From: Phoenicibacter sp963592435
Lineage (GTDB): Bacteria; Actinomycetota; Coriobacteriia; Coriobacteriales; Eggerthellaceae
Direction: 5' to 3'
Length of the DNA: 64,000 bases
Assembly (NCBI GenBank): GCA_963592435.1
Contig: CAVAWT010000001.1
Coordinates: 1-64,000, forward strand
Positions 16,600-25,177 of this stretch are shown here, one piece after another. Within the stretch, counting starts at the first letter, position 1, and every line of letters starts with the position of its first letter. The notes beneath the pieces are model-generated. The model was not told the DNA's origin. It did no database searches and saw only the letters and a program-made list of their open reading frames with translations. The position numbers and the translations under genes were made by a program.

Positions 16600-17991
16600 A
16601 TGGACGACAAGCAACTGACATTTGACGAGGTGACTGAGGAAGTCACGCAAGAGATAGCAGACAAGCATTATATGTCTGCTAGAAATCTTTTGCTGACTCA
16701 AAATGAAGCTGACATAGCTGAGATTTTGGAAGAAGTAGGAGACGCGCTCGGCATTGAAAAAACTGTTGCAATGTTTAGGATGCTTCCAAAGGACGTCTCT
16801 GTTGAGGTTTTCTCGTTTCTTGATTCTGAAGAGCAAACTGCGATCATTCAGGCAATCAACGATAAAGAAATAACTTACATCCTAGACGAACTTGACTTTG
16901 ACGACAAAATTGACGTGTTAGAAGAGTTGCCTGCCAACATCGTTGACAAAATTCTGATGAAAACTCCAAAAGAGGAGCGAAAACTGATAAACACTTTTCT
17001 TAACTATCCTGACGACTGCGCCGGCACTTTGATGACGCCAGAATATGTGTCGTTGCAAAAAGACATGACAGTTGATGAAGCGCTTGCGCAAGTAAAAAAG
17101 GAGGGGATAGATTCGGAGACGATATACACTTGCTATGTCAAGGATTTTGGTAGAAAGCTGATTGGGATCGTGTCGCTGAGAAGTCTTGTTTTGGCAGATG
17201 GTGACACACATCTTACCGATCTTATGAACTCCGACGTTGTGTCAGTTGGTGTCTATGATGACCAAGAAAAGGTAGCAGAAGTTTTTAAGAAATATGGCTA
17301 TCTCGCAATCCCTGTTGTCGATTCGGAGCACAGGATCGTTGGGATCATCACGTTTGACGACATCTTGGACGTCATCGAAGACGAGGCAACAGAAGACATC
17401 GAGAGAATGGCTGGTGTCATGTCGGGAGACTCCGCAGGCGATGAATACCTAGACATTTCAGTAATGCAACATGTAAAAAATCGTTTGCCATGGCTTTTGT
17501 TTTTGACAGTTTCTGCAATGATAACAGGCTCAATCATTGCTCATTTTGAAAATGTGCTCTCTCAAGTGATAATACTTGTTGCCTATCTTCCACTTTTGAT
17601 GGGAAGCGGCGGAAATTCGGGTTCACAAGCCGCCACACTTGTCATTCGTGGTCTTGCAGTTGGAGACATTGACACGAAAGATTATGCAAAAGTGATGTGG
17701 AAAGAGGCAAGAATAAGCTTGATCGTCGGCGTCACGTTGAGTTTTTTCAACATGTGCAAAGTAATTTTTATCGATCAAGAATCAGTCATGATCGGTCTCA
17801 CTGTCGCAGTGTCTCAAATAATAATTGTGTTTTTTGCTAAGATGTTGGGTGGTCTTTTGCCAATCGCTGCAAAACGCGTTGGCATCGACCCAGCACTCAT
17901 GGCATCTCCGATGATTTCTTCGATTTCAGACATGTTTTCAGTAATAACCTATCTTTTGTTATCTAGTGCGTTTCTTGGGCTTTCGATATAG
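16600..17991 (+). CDS. mgtE: Magnesium transporter MgtE
   Basis: The 463-residue protein has the three MgtE parts in order: an acidic N-terminal superhelical domain (to about 135), two CBS domains (about 140-265), and five membrane helices at the C terminus with the pore-region motif GSGGNSGSQAATLV. It imports Mg2+ at the plasma membrane, gated by cytoplasmic Mg2+ binding to the N and CBS domains. It starts 17 bp after purB with no promoter or M-box between them, so it is probably cotranscribed with the purine genes. A transcription terminator overlaps its stop. Confidence 0.95.
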   Translation: MDDKQLTFDEVTEEVTQEIADKHYMSARNLLLTQNEADIAEILEEVGDALGIEKTVAMFRMLPKDVSVEVFSFLDSEEQTAIIQAINDKEITYILDELDFDDKIDVLEELPANIVDKILMKTPKEERKLINTFLNYPDDCAGTLMTPEYVSLQKDMTVDEALAQVKKEGIDSETIYTCYVKDFGRKLIGIVSLRSLVLADGDTHLTDLMNSDVVSVGVYDDQEKVAEVFKKYGYLAIPVVDSEHRIVGIITFDDILDVIEDEATEDIERMAGVMSGDSAGDEYLDISVMQHVKNRLPWLLFLTVSAMITGSIIAHFENVLSQVIILVAYLPLLMGSGGNSGSQAATLVIRGLAVGDIDTKDYAKVMWKEARISLIVGVTLSFFNMCKVIFIDQESVMIGLTVAVSQIIIVFFAKMLGGLLPIAAKRVGIDPALMASPMISSISDMFSVITYLLLSSAFLGLSI

Positions 17992-18010
17992 CAATCAAGC
18001 TATATTTTTT
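17986..18010 (+). terminator. Terminator of the pur-mgtE operon
   Basis: ATATAGC (17986-17992) and GCTATAT (17999-18005) form a 7-bp stem with a 6-nt loop, followed by TTTTTT. The A+T-rich stem overlaps the mgtE stop codon and faces the convergent hydrolase gene. Confidence 0.65.
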
Positions 18011-18027
18011 ATATAGACGCTAGATTT

Positions 18028-19146
18028 TTATTCTTGCTCGTTAACTCTAAGACCGCAAGTGAAATAGTCTATTCCGCTGTCAACTCTTGCAAGAGAGCCA
18101 GTTCCTGAAGCATGAACATAAGTGTTTCCTTCCAGGAAAATTCCAACGTGTTCTTGTGAGGAGTTTCCTGGATTTTCCATAAAGAGAACATCTCCGCGAG
18201 TTAAATCTTTTTTGTCGATGTTAGACAACTTGCTAAATTGAGCGGATGTGTTCCCTCCGATCTCTGAGTTGTCATAGGCTCGATAAACCATGGAAGTAAA
18301 TCCTGAGCAGTCTGCCCCTGTTTCTCCTTTGCCACCCCAAACATAAGGAGTGCCAACGTAATATAGTGCAACGTCGATTAAATAATCGTCACTTAACTCT
18401 TTATCTGCAAGCTCTCTTCCTTCTTTGAAGTTTTGCGAGCTATGCGAATCAATATAATCTTTTAATTCTTGCGAAGTTGAAGGCAGAGAATCGTTTATGT
18501 GATATGCCGCATCGATCAATTCGGACTTTGCTTGTTCAATGTGAGAATTGACCTCGTCAAGGATGGCTTGCTTTCTTTGCATTTCTTGTCTGACATCGTC
18601 AGAAACTTCTTTTAGATATTCGAGCGTTGAGCCGAGATATTTTTTTAAGTTCAAAGTTTCAGTCATGTTGTCGTCCAAAATGAGAGATGCTAACAACTTT
18701 CCTGAATAATTCTGTTTATAGGCGCTAGCAATCGCTTTGTCAAGCTTTCCTTGCTTTTCAGAAATGATAGAGTCCTGTTCTTCAAGTTGAGAGAGAATTT
18801 CAGTTTTTTCTTTCAATGAATTTGCATACGCGTTATATTTTTCAGTGTATGATTCATTTGCTTTTTTGACAGCTTCTTCCCATTTCTCAAACTCAAGCTT
18901 GACTTTTGCATCGCGCTCTTCAATAGTGTAGCAATCATCGTTCTTTTCGCCTTTGTGCGTCTTGCCTTCAATGTCGCTATAGCGCTTAACATCATAATGC
19001 TCTGGGTTGACACAATCCTTGACGTCATCAATTGCAAAAGCGCTTAGTGGCAAAATGAGAATCGTTGCGATGACGATTGCGAGAATTGCAATCGTTCTCA
19101 GAGCAAAAGCATCATGTTTTTCTTGTTGTTTTTTAGAATTTTTCAT
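18028..19146 (-). CDS. Secreted NlpC/P60 peptidoglycan hydrolase with coiled coil
   Basis: This 372-residue exported protein starts with a signal sequence (residues about 18-38, ending LPLSAFA). A long charged coiled coil (about 75-225) resembles the N-terminal regulatory parts of PcsB/CwlO-like hydrolases. The C-terminal NlpC/P60 domain (about 255-372) has the Cys nucleophile in GADCSGF (about 278), and the His in EHVGIF with a following HASG. It is expected to cut D-Glu-gamma-DAP or related stem-peptide bonds during division. In such proteins the coiled coil is often controlled by FtsEX; none is encoded here. It is a monocistronic minus-strand gene convergent with mgtE. Confidence 0.9.
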   Translation of the reverse strand: MKNSKKQQEKHDAFALRTIAILAIVIATILILPLSAFAIDDVKDCVNPEHYDVKRYSDIEGKTHKGEKNDDCYTIEERDAKVKLEFEKWEEAVKKANESYTEKYNAYANSLKEKTEILSQLEEQDSIISEKQGKLDKAIASAYKQNYSGKLLASLILDDNMTETLNLKKYLGSTLEYLKEVSDDVRQEMQRKQAILDEVNSHIEQAKSELIDAAYHINDSLPSTSQELKDYIDSHSSQNFKEGRELADKELSDDYLIDVALYYVGTPYVWGGKGETGADCSGFTSMVYRAYDNSEIGGNTSAQFSKLSNIDKKDLTRGDVLFMENPGNSSQEHVGIFLEGNTYVHASGTGSLARVDSGIDYFTCGLRVNEQE

Positions 19147-19289
19147 ACTTGAAATTTAATACAAATTTGAACTCAAATAAATATAACAAACATGTTTTTT
19201 TGGGAACGTAAGCAACACTTTATTTACACCACTTGGGTGATCAAAATAAATTGTGTAACTTTAGGAAGTTTAGTAACATATAAAAGCAA

Positions 19290-19772
19290 ATGAAAAAAGT
19301 TCAAGCATACACCGACGGTTCATCTCTTGGCAATCCAGGTCCTGGTGGGTTTGGAGCAATTCTCACATTTGTAGATTCTAACGATGTTGAACACGTTCGA
19401 GAAATTTCTCAAGGTTATCAATTGACAACAAACAGCCGAATGGAGATTATGGGCGTTTTGGAAGTTCTAAAAGCTTTGAAGCAACCATGTGAAGTGACGA
19501 TTACATCTGATTCTAAATATGTCGTTGATGCATTTGAAAAGAAGTGGCTCGATTCATGGTCTAAGCGAGGGTGGAAAAAGGCAGATAAAAAGCCAGTTTT
19601 AAACCAAGATCTTTGGAAGCAAATCATTAAATTAAGAGACGAACACTTCGTTCACATGAAATGGGTAAAAGGACACGCAGGTCATCCAATGAATGAAAGA
19701 TGTGATGAGCTTGCCAGAACAGCCGCTTCAAAAGACGATCTTTTGGTAGATGAAGGCTATAAAAACCGTTAA
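19290..19772 (+). CDS. rnhA: Ribonuclease HI
   Basis: This 160-residue RNase H type 1 degrades the RNA strand of RNA-DNA hybrids. The DEDD carboxylates are visible: Asp in AYTDGSSLGNPG, Glu in NSRMEIMG, Asp in TITSDSKYVVD and Asp in NERCDELA, with the catalytic His in WVKGHAGHP. Length is that of a bare catalytic domain with no hybrid-binding extension. The ribosome site is poor. It stands alone between the divergent hydrolase gene and a shared-operator region. Confidence 0.95.
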   Translation: MKKVQAYTDGSSLGNPGPGGFGAILTFVDSNDVEHVREISQGYQLTTNSRMEIMGVLEVLKALKQPCEVTITSDSKYVVDAFEKKWLDSWSKRGWKKADKKPVLNQDLWKQIIKLRDEHFVHMKWVKGHAGHPMNERCDELARTAASKDDLLVDEGYKNR

Positions 19773-19876
19773 TTTTTTACTATCTCTAAATTGGGTGGCT
19801 CTCAACCAATTTTATGGTTGCCAAGGTTACTAAAAAAACTAAATTTCACCTTTTCAAAAGAAAAATTCCCACACGC

Positions 19877-19918
19877 AAAAAAGTTGCGCAACTAATTAAA
19901 GAGCTCTTTTGATATATT
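19877..19918 (+). promoter_or_regulatory. AGTTGCGCAACT palindrome and -10 upstream of the zinc-ribbon gene
   Basis: Positions 19877-19897 repeat, base for base, the 21-bp sequence upstream of the DUF5648 gene (complement of 1598-1618), in the same orientation relative to the gene. The 12-bp palindrome is at 19882-19893. A TATATT -10-like hexamer at 19913-19918 is about 25 bp from its centre, the same geometry as at the other site. A common regulator is inferred. Confidence 0.55.
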
Positions 19919-19956
19919 AAAATCAATTAAACGAATAATTATTCTTTTATAAGGAA

Positions 19957-19970
19957 ATGGTGTCAGACAT
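19957..19970 (+). repeat. ATGGTGTCAGACAT site at a translation start
   Basis: A sixth locus of the dispersed site lies exactly between the ribosome site AAGGAA (19951-19956) and the ATG at 19969. Its own first three bases create an additional in-frame ATG. It is the only copy far from the left islet. Confidence 0.75.
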
Positions 19971-22071
19971 GAAATGTGCGAATTGTGGATCAGAATTAAA
20001 AGTCGGTGCAAGGTTTTGTGCTAATTGCGGGACAAACGTCACGATGCAGACACCGCAATTCACTCAATTTGAATCACAGACGCCAGTTGCCGTTGCGACA
20101 ACAGAGGAATTGTCGAGCGGACCAGTGCTTTATAAAAGAAACAATCAGAAAACAGTTGCAATAGCTTGCATGATAGTCATTGGTATCGTTGTCATTGCTC
20201 TCATTTCTCTTTTCATCTGGAAGTCTTCAGCGCCGAAGGAACTGAGTCTTGAAGCTGACACAATCAAAGATGAAGCTTTAAGAAACACTCTTGTTGTTCA
20301 ATATGACAAAGACGGCGACGGGAAGCTTTCCGAAGAGGAGCTTGGTGAAGTTCAAAGTTTGGAACTCGATGCTGGTGACGAATATGACTACATCTATATG
20401 TTTTGGAATTTACGCTCGTTAACAGTCAAAAACTCAGAGATAACGTCGCTCGATTTGTCAGAAAATTCTAATCTTGAGAGAGCCGATCTCAGGGAAGGTG
20501 AGAGTTTGGTCAAGGTAAAGTTGCCTTCAATGAAAGATTATGACAACGTTGTTGTACCAAAAAACCCTGATGTTGATATCGATATTCCGTCCAATTCTGA
20601 GTATGAAGTGAAGTATGTGCCGAAAAAGGTGACAGAGAGCACAATCAACACATCTCAATATGGCAACTCTTCAAAAACTGTCACCTACACTCAAGACGTT
20701 CAATCTGCAACGAGGGTCAACAGTTTAACCATTCAGGAACAAGGAATGGCGGATCAAACCTTCACATATTCTTATGACAATTTAGGAAGAGTTTCTTCGT
20801 GGGGAGGAACAAAAGACATAATTTATGACGACAACAATCAAGTTAAATCGGAATCCTCACAAGTCAACAGCCCAATCTACACAACGCTAAATGCCGCATA
20901 CGAAGACGACAGAGACGTATTAAACCTGTCCGCGCCAAGTTCAACTTCGGGCACTTCTACTGAACTTAAACAAGAAAATGGTGCACTGTCAATTGTTGAT
21001 TCAAGAACTTCAAACAAAACAGGATATTGGAAGTTCGATGGAGAAAAGCTGAGTGAAGCAACTCTTCATCTTGGAACAAACGGTGCATGCTACACAAAGT
21101 GGAATTATTCATGGAATGGAAATCGTGCAGAATCTCTTAAATTAACACTTTTGGATAACGATTACGGATCTGTATCCAACCTAACAAGCATAGAAGCTTA
21201 CAATTCGATGAATGTGGGTGCGACCGAAAACATTTCGTTTGAATATGATGGCAACAACTTGGTGAAAGCGACTTATTCGAGTGGATTTGAACAATTCTTC
21301 ACTTACGATTCTCATGGCAACGTTGTGAGCGTCACTTCAACTGGGACGCCTGCAGGTCTAAGCATGGACTTCACAACAAACTGCACCATCGAGTATGAAA
21401 TAGTTTTCGCTAAGAAAAATTCAGAAGCCTTGAACTTTTTGACTGTGCCAGGTCAAAACAATTCAGGAATTTTCAATAATTGTTCTAAGGTGAGAGGGAT
21501 AACGCTTGTCGGCACGGTGTCTCTATACACTGCATTCACGCAAGACTTCACTGGCAAATTTTGGTGGGATGAGGAAAACGTTGTCAATAGTCAAGTTGAA
21601 AAAGCACAATTGTCAAAAAATGCAAAGAGTGTTGAAAATTCAACTGAGGATAATAAGTCCCAAGTTGACCCAGTGCAAGAAAAGAAGACGCAACTCATAA
21701 ATGAAGGTTATGACGTTTATGAAGGGACGATGCAAGTCTACACTTCCTACGATGATAAGAGCATTTATGCCATAACTTTAGACGAAGAAGTCACTGTATC
21801 GAGCTATATGATGGTTAATGGTAAAGCATATGGTGAAACTACTACCAAAATTTTTACCATTGGAACGGACTTTTATTATTCGCAACTTGGTGGAAAAGTT
21901 CCAGTTGGGACGCGTGTTTTGTTTGCAGGAGATCCTCCATATTGTCAGCAACGAATGTTTACTGGCGAAGTTGTTGGCAAAAACGAAGAGAATCTCGGAT
22001 TAATGGCAAAAGGCAAAGTCGTTAACCTTGAAACGATGGAGGAAGTGTCAGTTGGAAGCGATTTTAACTAA
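19969..22071 (+). CDS. Zinc-ribbon single-pass membrane protein with EF-hand-like and YD-repeat-like regions
   Basis: This 700-residue protein has an N-terminal CxxC...CxxC zinc ribbon (KCANCGSELKVGARFCANCG). A single membrane helix lies at about residues 62-86. An EF-hand-like calcium loop, DKDGDGKLSEEE (about 114-125), sits next to a short leucine-rich segment (ITSLDLSENSNL). Two segments resemble RHS/YD repeats (TYSYDNLGRVSSW and FTYDSHGNVVSV). The C terminus (about 560-700) is a beta-rich region that I do not recognise. The ribbon would be cytoplasmic and the remainder outside. The function is unknown. The start at 19969 is preferred because the ATG at 19957 touches the ribosome site and lies within a repeat. 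Confidence 0.75.
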   Translation: MKCANCGSELKVGARFCANCGTNVTMQTPQFTQFESQTPVAVATTEELSSGPVLYKRNNQKTVAIACMIVIGIVVIALISLFIWKSSAPKELSLEADTIKDEALRNTLVVQYDKDGDGKLSEEELGEVQSLELDAGDEYDYIYMFWNLRSLTVKNSEITSLDLSENSNLERADLREGESLVKVKLPSMKDYDNVVVPKNPDVDIDIPSNSEYEVKYVPKKVTESTINTSQYGNSSKTVTYTQDVQSATRVNSLTIQEQGMADQTFTYSYDNLGRVSSWGGTKDIIYDDNNQVKSESSQVNSPIYTTLNAAYEDDRDVLNLSAPSSTSGTSTELKQENGALSIVDSRTSNKTGYWKFDGEKLSEATLHLGTNGACYTKWNYSWNGNRAESLKLTLLDNDYGSVSNLTSIEAYNSMNVGATENISFEYDGNNLVKATYSSGFEQFFTYDSHGNVVSVTSTGTPAGLSMDFTTNCTIEYEIVFAKKNSEALNFLTVPGQNNSGIFNNCSKVRGITLVGTVSLYTAFTQDFTGKFWWDEENVVNSQVEKAQLSKNAKSVENSTEDNKSQVDPVQEKKTQLINEGYDVYEGTMQVYTSYDDKSIYAITLDEEVTVSSYMMVNGKAYGETTTKIFTIGTDFYYSQLGGKVPVGTRVLFAGDPPYCQQRMFTGEVVGKNEENLGLMAKGKVVNLETMEEVSVGSDFN

Positions 22072-22161
22072 ACTGCACAGGAGCTTTCGAGTTTTTGAGT
22101 AAGTTTTTTTAAGGAGATGCGATAAAAACTTAGTCTATTTTTAAAAATTTTAAATTTCTCA

Positions 22162-22190
22162 GAAACATTTTTCTTTAATTGATATATAAT
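22162..22190 (+). promoter_or_regulatory. Possible promoter of the Fur/PerR-rubrerythrin operon
   Basis: TATAAT at 22185-22190 with a poor -35 (GAAACA). The A+T-rich segment around it resembles a PerR box only loosely (about 10 of 14 positions by eye), so autoregulation is a guess. Confidence 0.3.
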
Positions 22191-22227
22191 CTTAATTAGT
22201 ATATGTTCTTAATAAGGAATGTTATAA

Positions 22228-22626
22228 ATGTCAATGAGAAGAAATACAATTCAAAGGGATTTGGTCAAGCAGGCTGTTTATGACTTAAAGAGCCATGTGA
22301 CAGCTGATGAGTTGTATGAATTCTTGAAATCTAAACATCCATCAATTGGTAAAGGGACAGTTTATCGCAACTTGGAAGTTTTGGTCGAAGAGGGTAGTGT
22401 CAGAAAAGTGGAAGTCCCAAGTGGACCTGCTCGCTATGACTTCACTCTCAAAAATCACTACCACGTCAAATGTGTTGAGTGCGGTGATGTTTTCGATGTC
22501 GACATGGATGAAGTGTGTGGCTTGATAGACAAAATTCACGACACTCATGGAATGGATTTTTTGACTTATGACATCGCTTTTAAGGGCGTTTGCAAGAATT
22601 GTAAGATGAAAAAAGGAGTATGTTAA
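22228..22626 (+). CDS. Fur/PerR-family transcriptional regulator
   Basis: This 132-residue metal-dependent repressor has the winged-helix DNA-binding half (TADELYEFLKSKHPSIGKGTVYRNLEVL). The dimerisation half carries His-rich HYHVKCVECGDV and a second Cys pair, CKNC, giving the structural zinc site. Cotranscription with rubrerythrin strongly suggests a PerR-like peroxide sensor rather than an iron-uptake Fur, but the sensing ligands were not compared in detail. AAGGA lies nine bases before the ATG. Its last bases overlap the ribosome site of the next gene. Confidence 0.9.
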   Translation: MSMRRNTIQRDLVKQAVYDLKSHVTADELYEFLKSKHPSIGKGTVYRNLEVLVEEGSVRKVEVPSGPARYDFTLKNHYHVKCVECGDVFDVDMDEVCGLIDKIHDTHGMDFLTYDIAFKGVCKNCKMKKGVC

Positions 22627-22628
22627 AA

Positions 22629-23168
22629 ATGGCAAACAAATATGCTGGAACACAGACAGAGAAGAATTTGCAAGAAGCATTTGCAGGAGAATCTCAAGCG
22701 AGAAATAAATACACATATTTCTCAAAAGTTGCAAAAAAAGAAGGCTATGAGCAAATGTCTGCAATTTTCTTAAAAACTGCAGAAAACGAAAAAGAACATG
22801 CAAAGATGTGGTTTAAAGAGCTCGAAGGCATCGGCGACACAAAGCAGAACTTAAAAGCAGCTGCGGAAGGCGAGAACTTCGAGTGGACTGACATGTATGA
22901 CAACTTTGCAAAAACAGCTGAAGCTGAAGGATTCCCCGAGCTTGCTGAGAAATTCAGAGGAGTTGGCGCAATTGAGAAAGCGCATGAAGAGAGATATCGC
23001 GCACTTTTGAACAACATTGAAACCTCTCAAGTGTTTGAAAAGAGTGAAGTTAAAGTTTGGGAGTGCAGAAACTGTGGTCACATCGTCGTTGGCACAAAGG
23101 CACCAGATGTTTGCCCAGTATGCAACCATCCTCAAAGCTACTTTGAAGTTCGCGAAGAAAACTATTAA
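22629..23168 (+). CDS. rbr: Rubrerythrin
   Basis: Rubrerythrin reduces hydrogen peroxide in anaerobes. The 179-residue protein has the N-terminal ferritin-like di-iron domain with Glu residues in AFAGESQARNKY and ENEKEHAKMW. The C-terminal rubredoxin-like domain has the cysteine pairs WECRNCGH and CPVCNHP. The ATG at 22629 is preferred: AAAGGAG at 22612-22618 lies ten bases before it, while the ATG at 22620 is one base from that site. It overlaps the end of the Fur/PerR operon partner, which probably controls it. Confidence 0.95.
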   Translation: MANKYAGTQTEKNLQEAFAGESQARNKYTYFSKVAKKEGYEQMSAIFLKTAENEKEHAKMWFKELEGIGDTKQNLKAAAEGENFEWTDMYDNFAKTAEAEGFPELAEKFRGVGAIEKAHEERYRALLNNIETSQVFEKSEVKVWECRNCGHIVVGTKAPDVCPVCNHPQSYFEVREENY

Positions 23169-23206
23169 ACCAAAAAACTCTTTTTAAGAGTCTTCAAACC
23201 TGTTCG

Positions 23207-23244
23207 AAAAATCGCCATTTTGCAAATGTGATCTGGCGATTTTT
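23207..23244 (+). terminator. Strong bidirectional-looking terminator after rubrerythrin
   Basis: AAAAATCGCCA (23207-23217) pairs perfectly with TGGCGATTTTT (23234-23244) across a 16-nt loop. A weaker hairpin (ACTCTT/AAGAGT) precedes it near 23177-23191. Confidence 0.85.
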
Positions 23245-23290
23245 CCTATTTATTTAAACTTAATTCTTATAAATTTTTTTTTATTTTTTC

Positions 23291-23318
23291 TTGATATTGA
23301 ATTCTTTTCCTATATAAT
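23291..23318 (+). promoter_or_regulatory. rpsB-tsf promoter
   Basis: TTGATA (23291-23296), a 16-bp spacer and TATAAT (23313-23318) form one of the best-matching sigma-A-type promoters in the window. It lies about 120 bp before rpsB. Confidence 0.65.
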
Positions 23319-23324
23319 AAAAAG

Positions 23325-23440
23325 GCTTGTTTATTCATCACACATGCGAAAGCGACTTGTTTCTTGCTAGTGACCAAACAAAAAAGGTTGCGAGAACAGG
23401 GGAGACCTTTTGCAGAGGACTAACGAATGGAGTAGATTTT
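23325..23440 (+). promoter_or_regulatory. Long rpsB leader, possible S2 autoregulatory RNA
   Basis: A leader of about 115 nt contains AAAAGGT (23382-23388) paired with ACCTTTT (23405-23411) around a purine-rich 16-nt loop, ending shortly before the ribosome site GGAG at 23429. Leaders bound by S2 are known upstream of rpsB in many bacteria. I cannot match this one to a named family. Confidence 0.35.
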
Positions 23441-24163
23441 ATGACAGAGAAGATTACTATTAATTCGCTCATTGAAGCAGGATGTCATTTTGGACACCAA
23501 ACAATGAGATGGAATCCAAAGATGAAAGAATACATCTTTGGAAAACGTGGAGACATCCACATCATCGACCTCAAGAAAACACTTGTTGCGCTCGATGAGA
23601 CCTACACTTTTGTTCGCGAGCTTTCAGCTCAAGGAAAAACAATTTTGTTTGTTGGAACAAAAAAGCAAGCTCAAGAAGCAATTGCTGATGCTGCAAACAA
23701 ATGTGGAATGCCTTATGTCAACGCTCGTTGGCTCGGTGGTTTCTTGACTAACTTTGAAACGATTCGCAAACGTGTTAATCACATGGAAAAGCTCGAAGCA
23801 GAAGAGGCTGATGGAAGCGCTTCGATGTTCACAAAAAAGGAACAAATTCTTCGCAAAAAAGAATTGACTAAATTGCAGACAAACCTAAACGGCATCCGCA
23901 ACATGGAAAAAGTTCCTGATGCAATTTTTGTTATCGATTCAGCTCGTGAAGACATTGCTGTTAGAGAGGCTGTTCGTCTTAACATTCCAATCATTGGAAC
24001 AATTGACACGAACTGCGACCCTGACAACATCACTCTTGGCATTCCAGCAAATGACGACTCAATCGGAAGCGTTAAGTTGCTTTGTGATTTTGTATCTGAC
24101 GCTGTTTTGGCAGGAACGGAAGCTGTTGTCACAGCGCAAGAGATGATTGAAGAGAACAAATAG
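23441..24163 (+). CDS. rpsB: 30S ribosomal protein S2
   Basis: S2 joins the head-body junction of the small subunit. The 240-residue product starts MTEKITINSLIEAGCHFGHQT and contains WNPKMKEYIFG and the late family block IPIIGTIDTNCDPDNI. The ATG at 23441 follows GGAG by eight bases; the frame is open 38 codons further upstream, but that part has no homology and no ribosome site. It is followed by tsf, the standard bacterial pair. Confidence 0.97.
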   Translation: MTEKITINSLIEAGCHFGHQTMRWNPKMKEYIFGKRGDIHIIDLKKTLVALDETYTFVRELSAQGKTILFVGTKKQAQEAIADAANKCGMPYVNARWLGGFLTNFETIRKRVNHMEKLEAEEADGSASMFTKKEQILRKKELTKLQTNLNGIRNMEKVPDAIFVIDSAREDIAVREAVRLNIPIIGTIDTNCDPDNITLGIPANDDSIGSVKLLCDFVSDAVLAGTEAVVTAQEMIEENK

Positions 24164-24210
24164 GCTAAATGATTGCCTAATCAAAACAAGTTTTAGGAGA
24201 AAAGAATAAT

Positions 24211-25077
24211 ATGGCAGAAATAACAGCAAGTCTCGTTAAAGAGCTTCGTGAAATAACAGGTGCAGGAATGATGGAGTGCAAAAAAGCACTCACAGAAGCA
24301 GAAGGAGAGATTGAAGCAGCAATTGACGTTTTGCGCACTCGTGGTCTTGCAGCTGTTGCAAAAAAAGCTGGTAGGGCAACAAATGAAGGAACAATTGTTG
24401 CTGTGACAACGCCTTCAAACAAAGATGGTGTTTTGGTTGAGTTGAAATGCGAAACTGACTTTGTTGGCATGAACGAAAAGTTCCATGCCTACGCTGAAAA
24501 AATTGCCCAGGCAGCTCTTTTGTCTGGCGATGATGTCAGTGTTGACAACATTTCAGATTGTGTTTTAGATGGAGAAAAAGTCTCTGACATCTTGACTGAT
24601 TGCATCCATGTTATGGGTGAAAATTCTGAGATTTCACGAGTTTCAAAAGTTCATGCAGACGGCATTGCTTCCTACATTCACGGTGGCGGTAAAATCGGCG
24701 TCCTTGTGACATTTAAGCTAAACGACGCAATCGATCCAGCAGAGGATGGATTTGTTGCATGTGCTCGTGACGTTGCAATGCAAATTGCTGCAACAAACCC
24801 AGTTGCTGCTAAGCGCGAAGATGTCACAGAAGAGGTTCGCAATCACGAAATGGAGATCTACAAAGCACAAGCAGCTGAATCGGGAAAGCCTGAAGAAATC
24901 CAGACAAAAATTGCTGAGGGAAGAATGCATAAGTTCTATGCAGAAAACTGCCTTGTTGAACAAGCTTTTGTCAAAGATCCAGATTTAAGCGTTGCTGAAT
25001 ATGTCGACAAATGCGCCAAAGAATTGGGCGGGGAGATGAAAGTTGACAGCTTTGTGCGCATCGCACTTGGCGAGTAA
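24211..25077 (+). CDS. tsf: Elongation factor Ts
   Basis: EF-Ts recycles EF-Tu from GDP to GTP. The 288-residue protein begins with the UBA-like helix and LVKELREITGAGMMECKKAL, then CETDFVGMNEKF in the core, and ends in the EF-Tu binding region (LVEQAFVKDP). Length is standard. AGGAGA precedes the ATG. It is cotranscribed with rpsB and ends at a strong terminator. Confidence 0.97.
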   Translation: MAEITASLVKELREITGAGMMECKKALTEAEGEIEAAIDVLRTRGLAAVAKKAGRATNEGTIVAVTTPSNKDGVLVELKCETDFVGMNEKFHAYAEKIAQAALLSGDDVSVDNISDCVLDGEKVSDILTDCIHVMGENSEISRVSKVHADGIASYIHGGGKIGVLVTFKLNDAIDPAEDGFVACARDVAMQIAATNPVAAKREDVTEEVRNHEMEIYKAQAAESGKPEEIQTKIAEGRMHKFYAENCLVEQAFVKDPDLSVAEYVDKCAKELGGEMKVDSFVRIALGE

Positions 25078-25106
25078 TGTCATCCTATAACAATTTTTAA
25101 TTTTTT

Positions 25107-25140
25107 AAGAGCTGAGGTGTTTTATCCTTCAGCTCTTTTT
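25107..25140 (+). terminator. rpsB-tsf terminator
   Basis: AAGAGCTGAGG (25107-25117) pairs with CCTTCAGCTCTT (25126-25137) with one bulge, followed by a T-run. Confidence 0.85.
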
Positions 25141-25141
25141 C

Positions 25142-25147
25142 TATAAT
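25142..25147 (+). promoter_or_regulatory. Possible -10 of the murA operon
   Basis: TATAAT directly abuts the T-tract of the preceding terminator, 31 bp before the murA start. No good -35 is visible. Confidence 0.3.
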
Positions 25148-25177
25148 ATAGCTATGCTTTTTGAAGAGGTTTAATTA

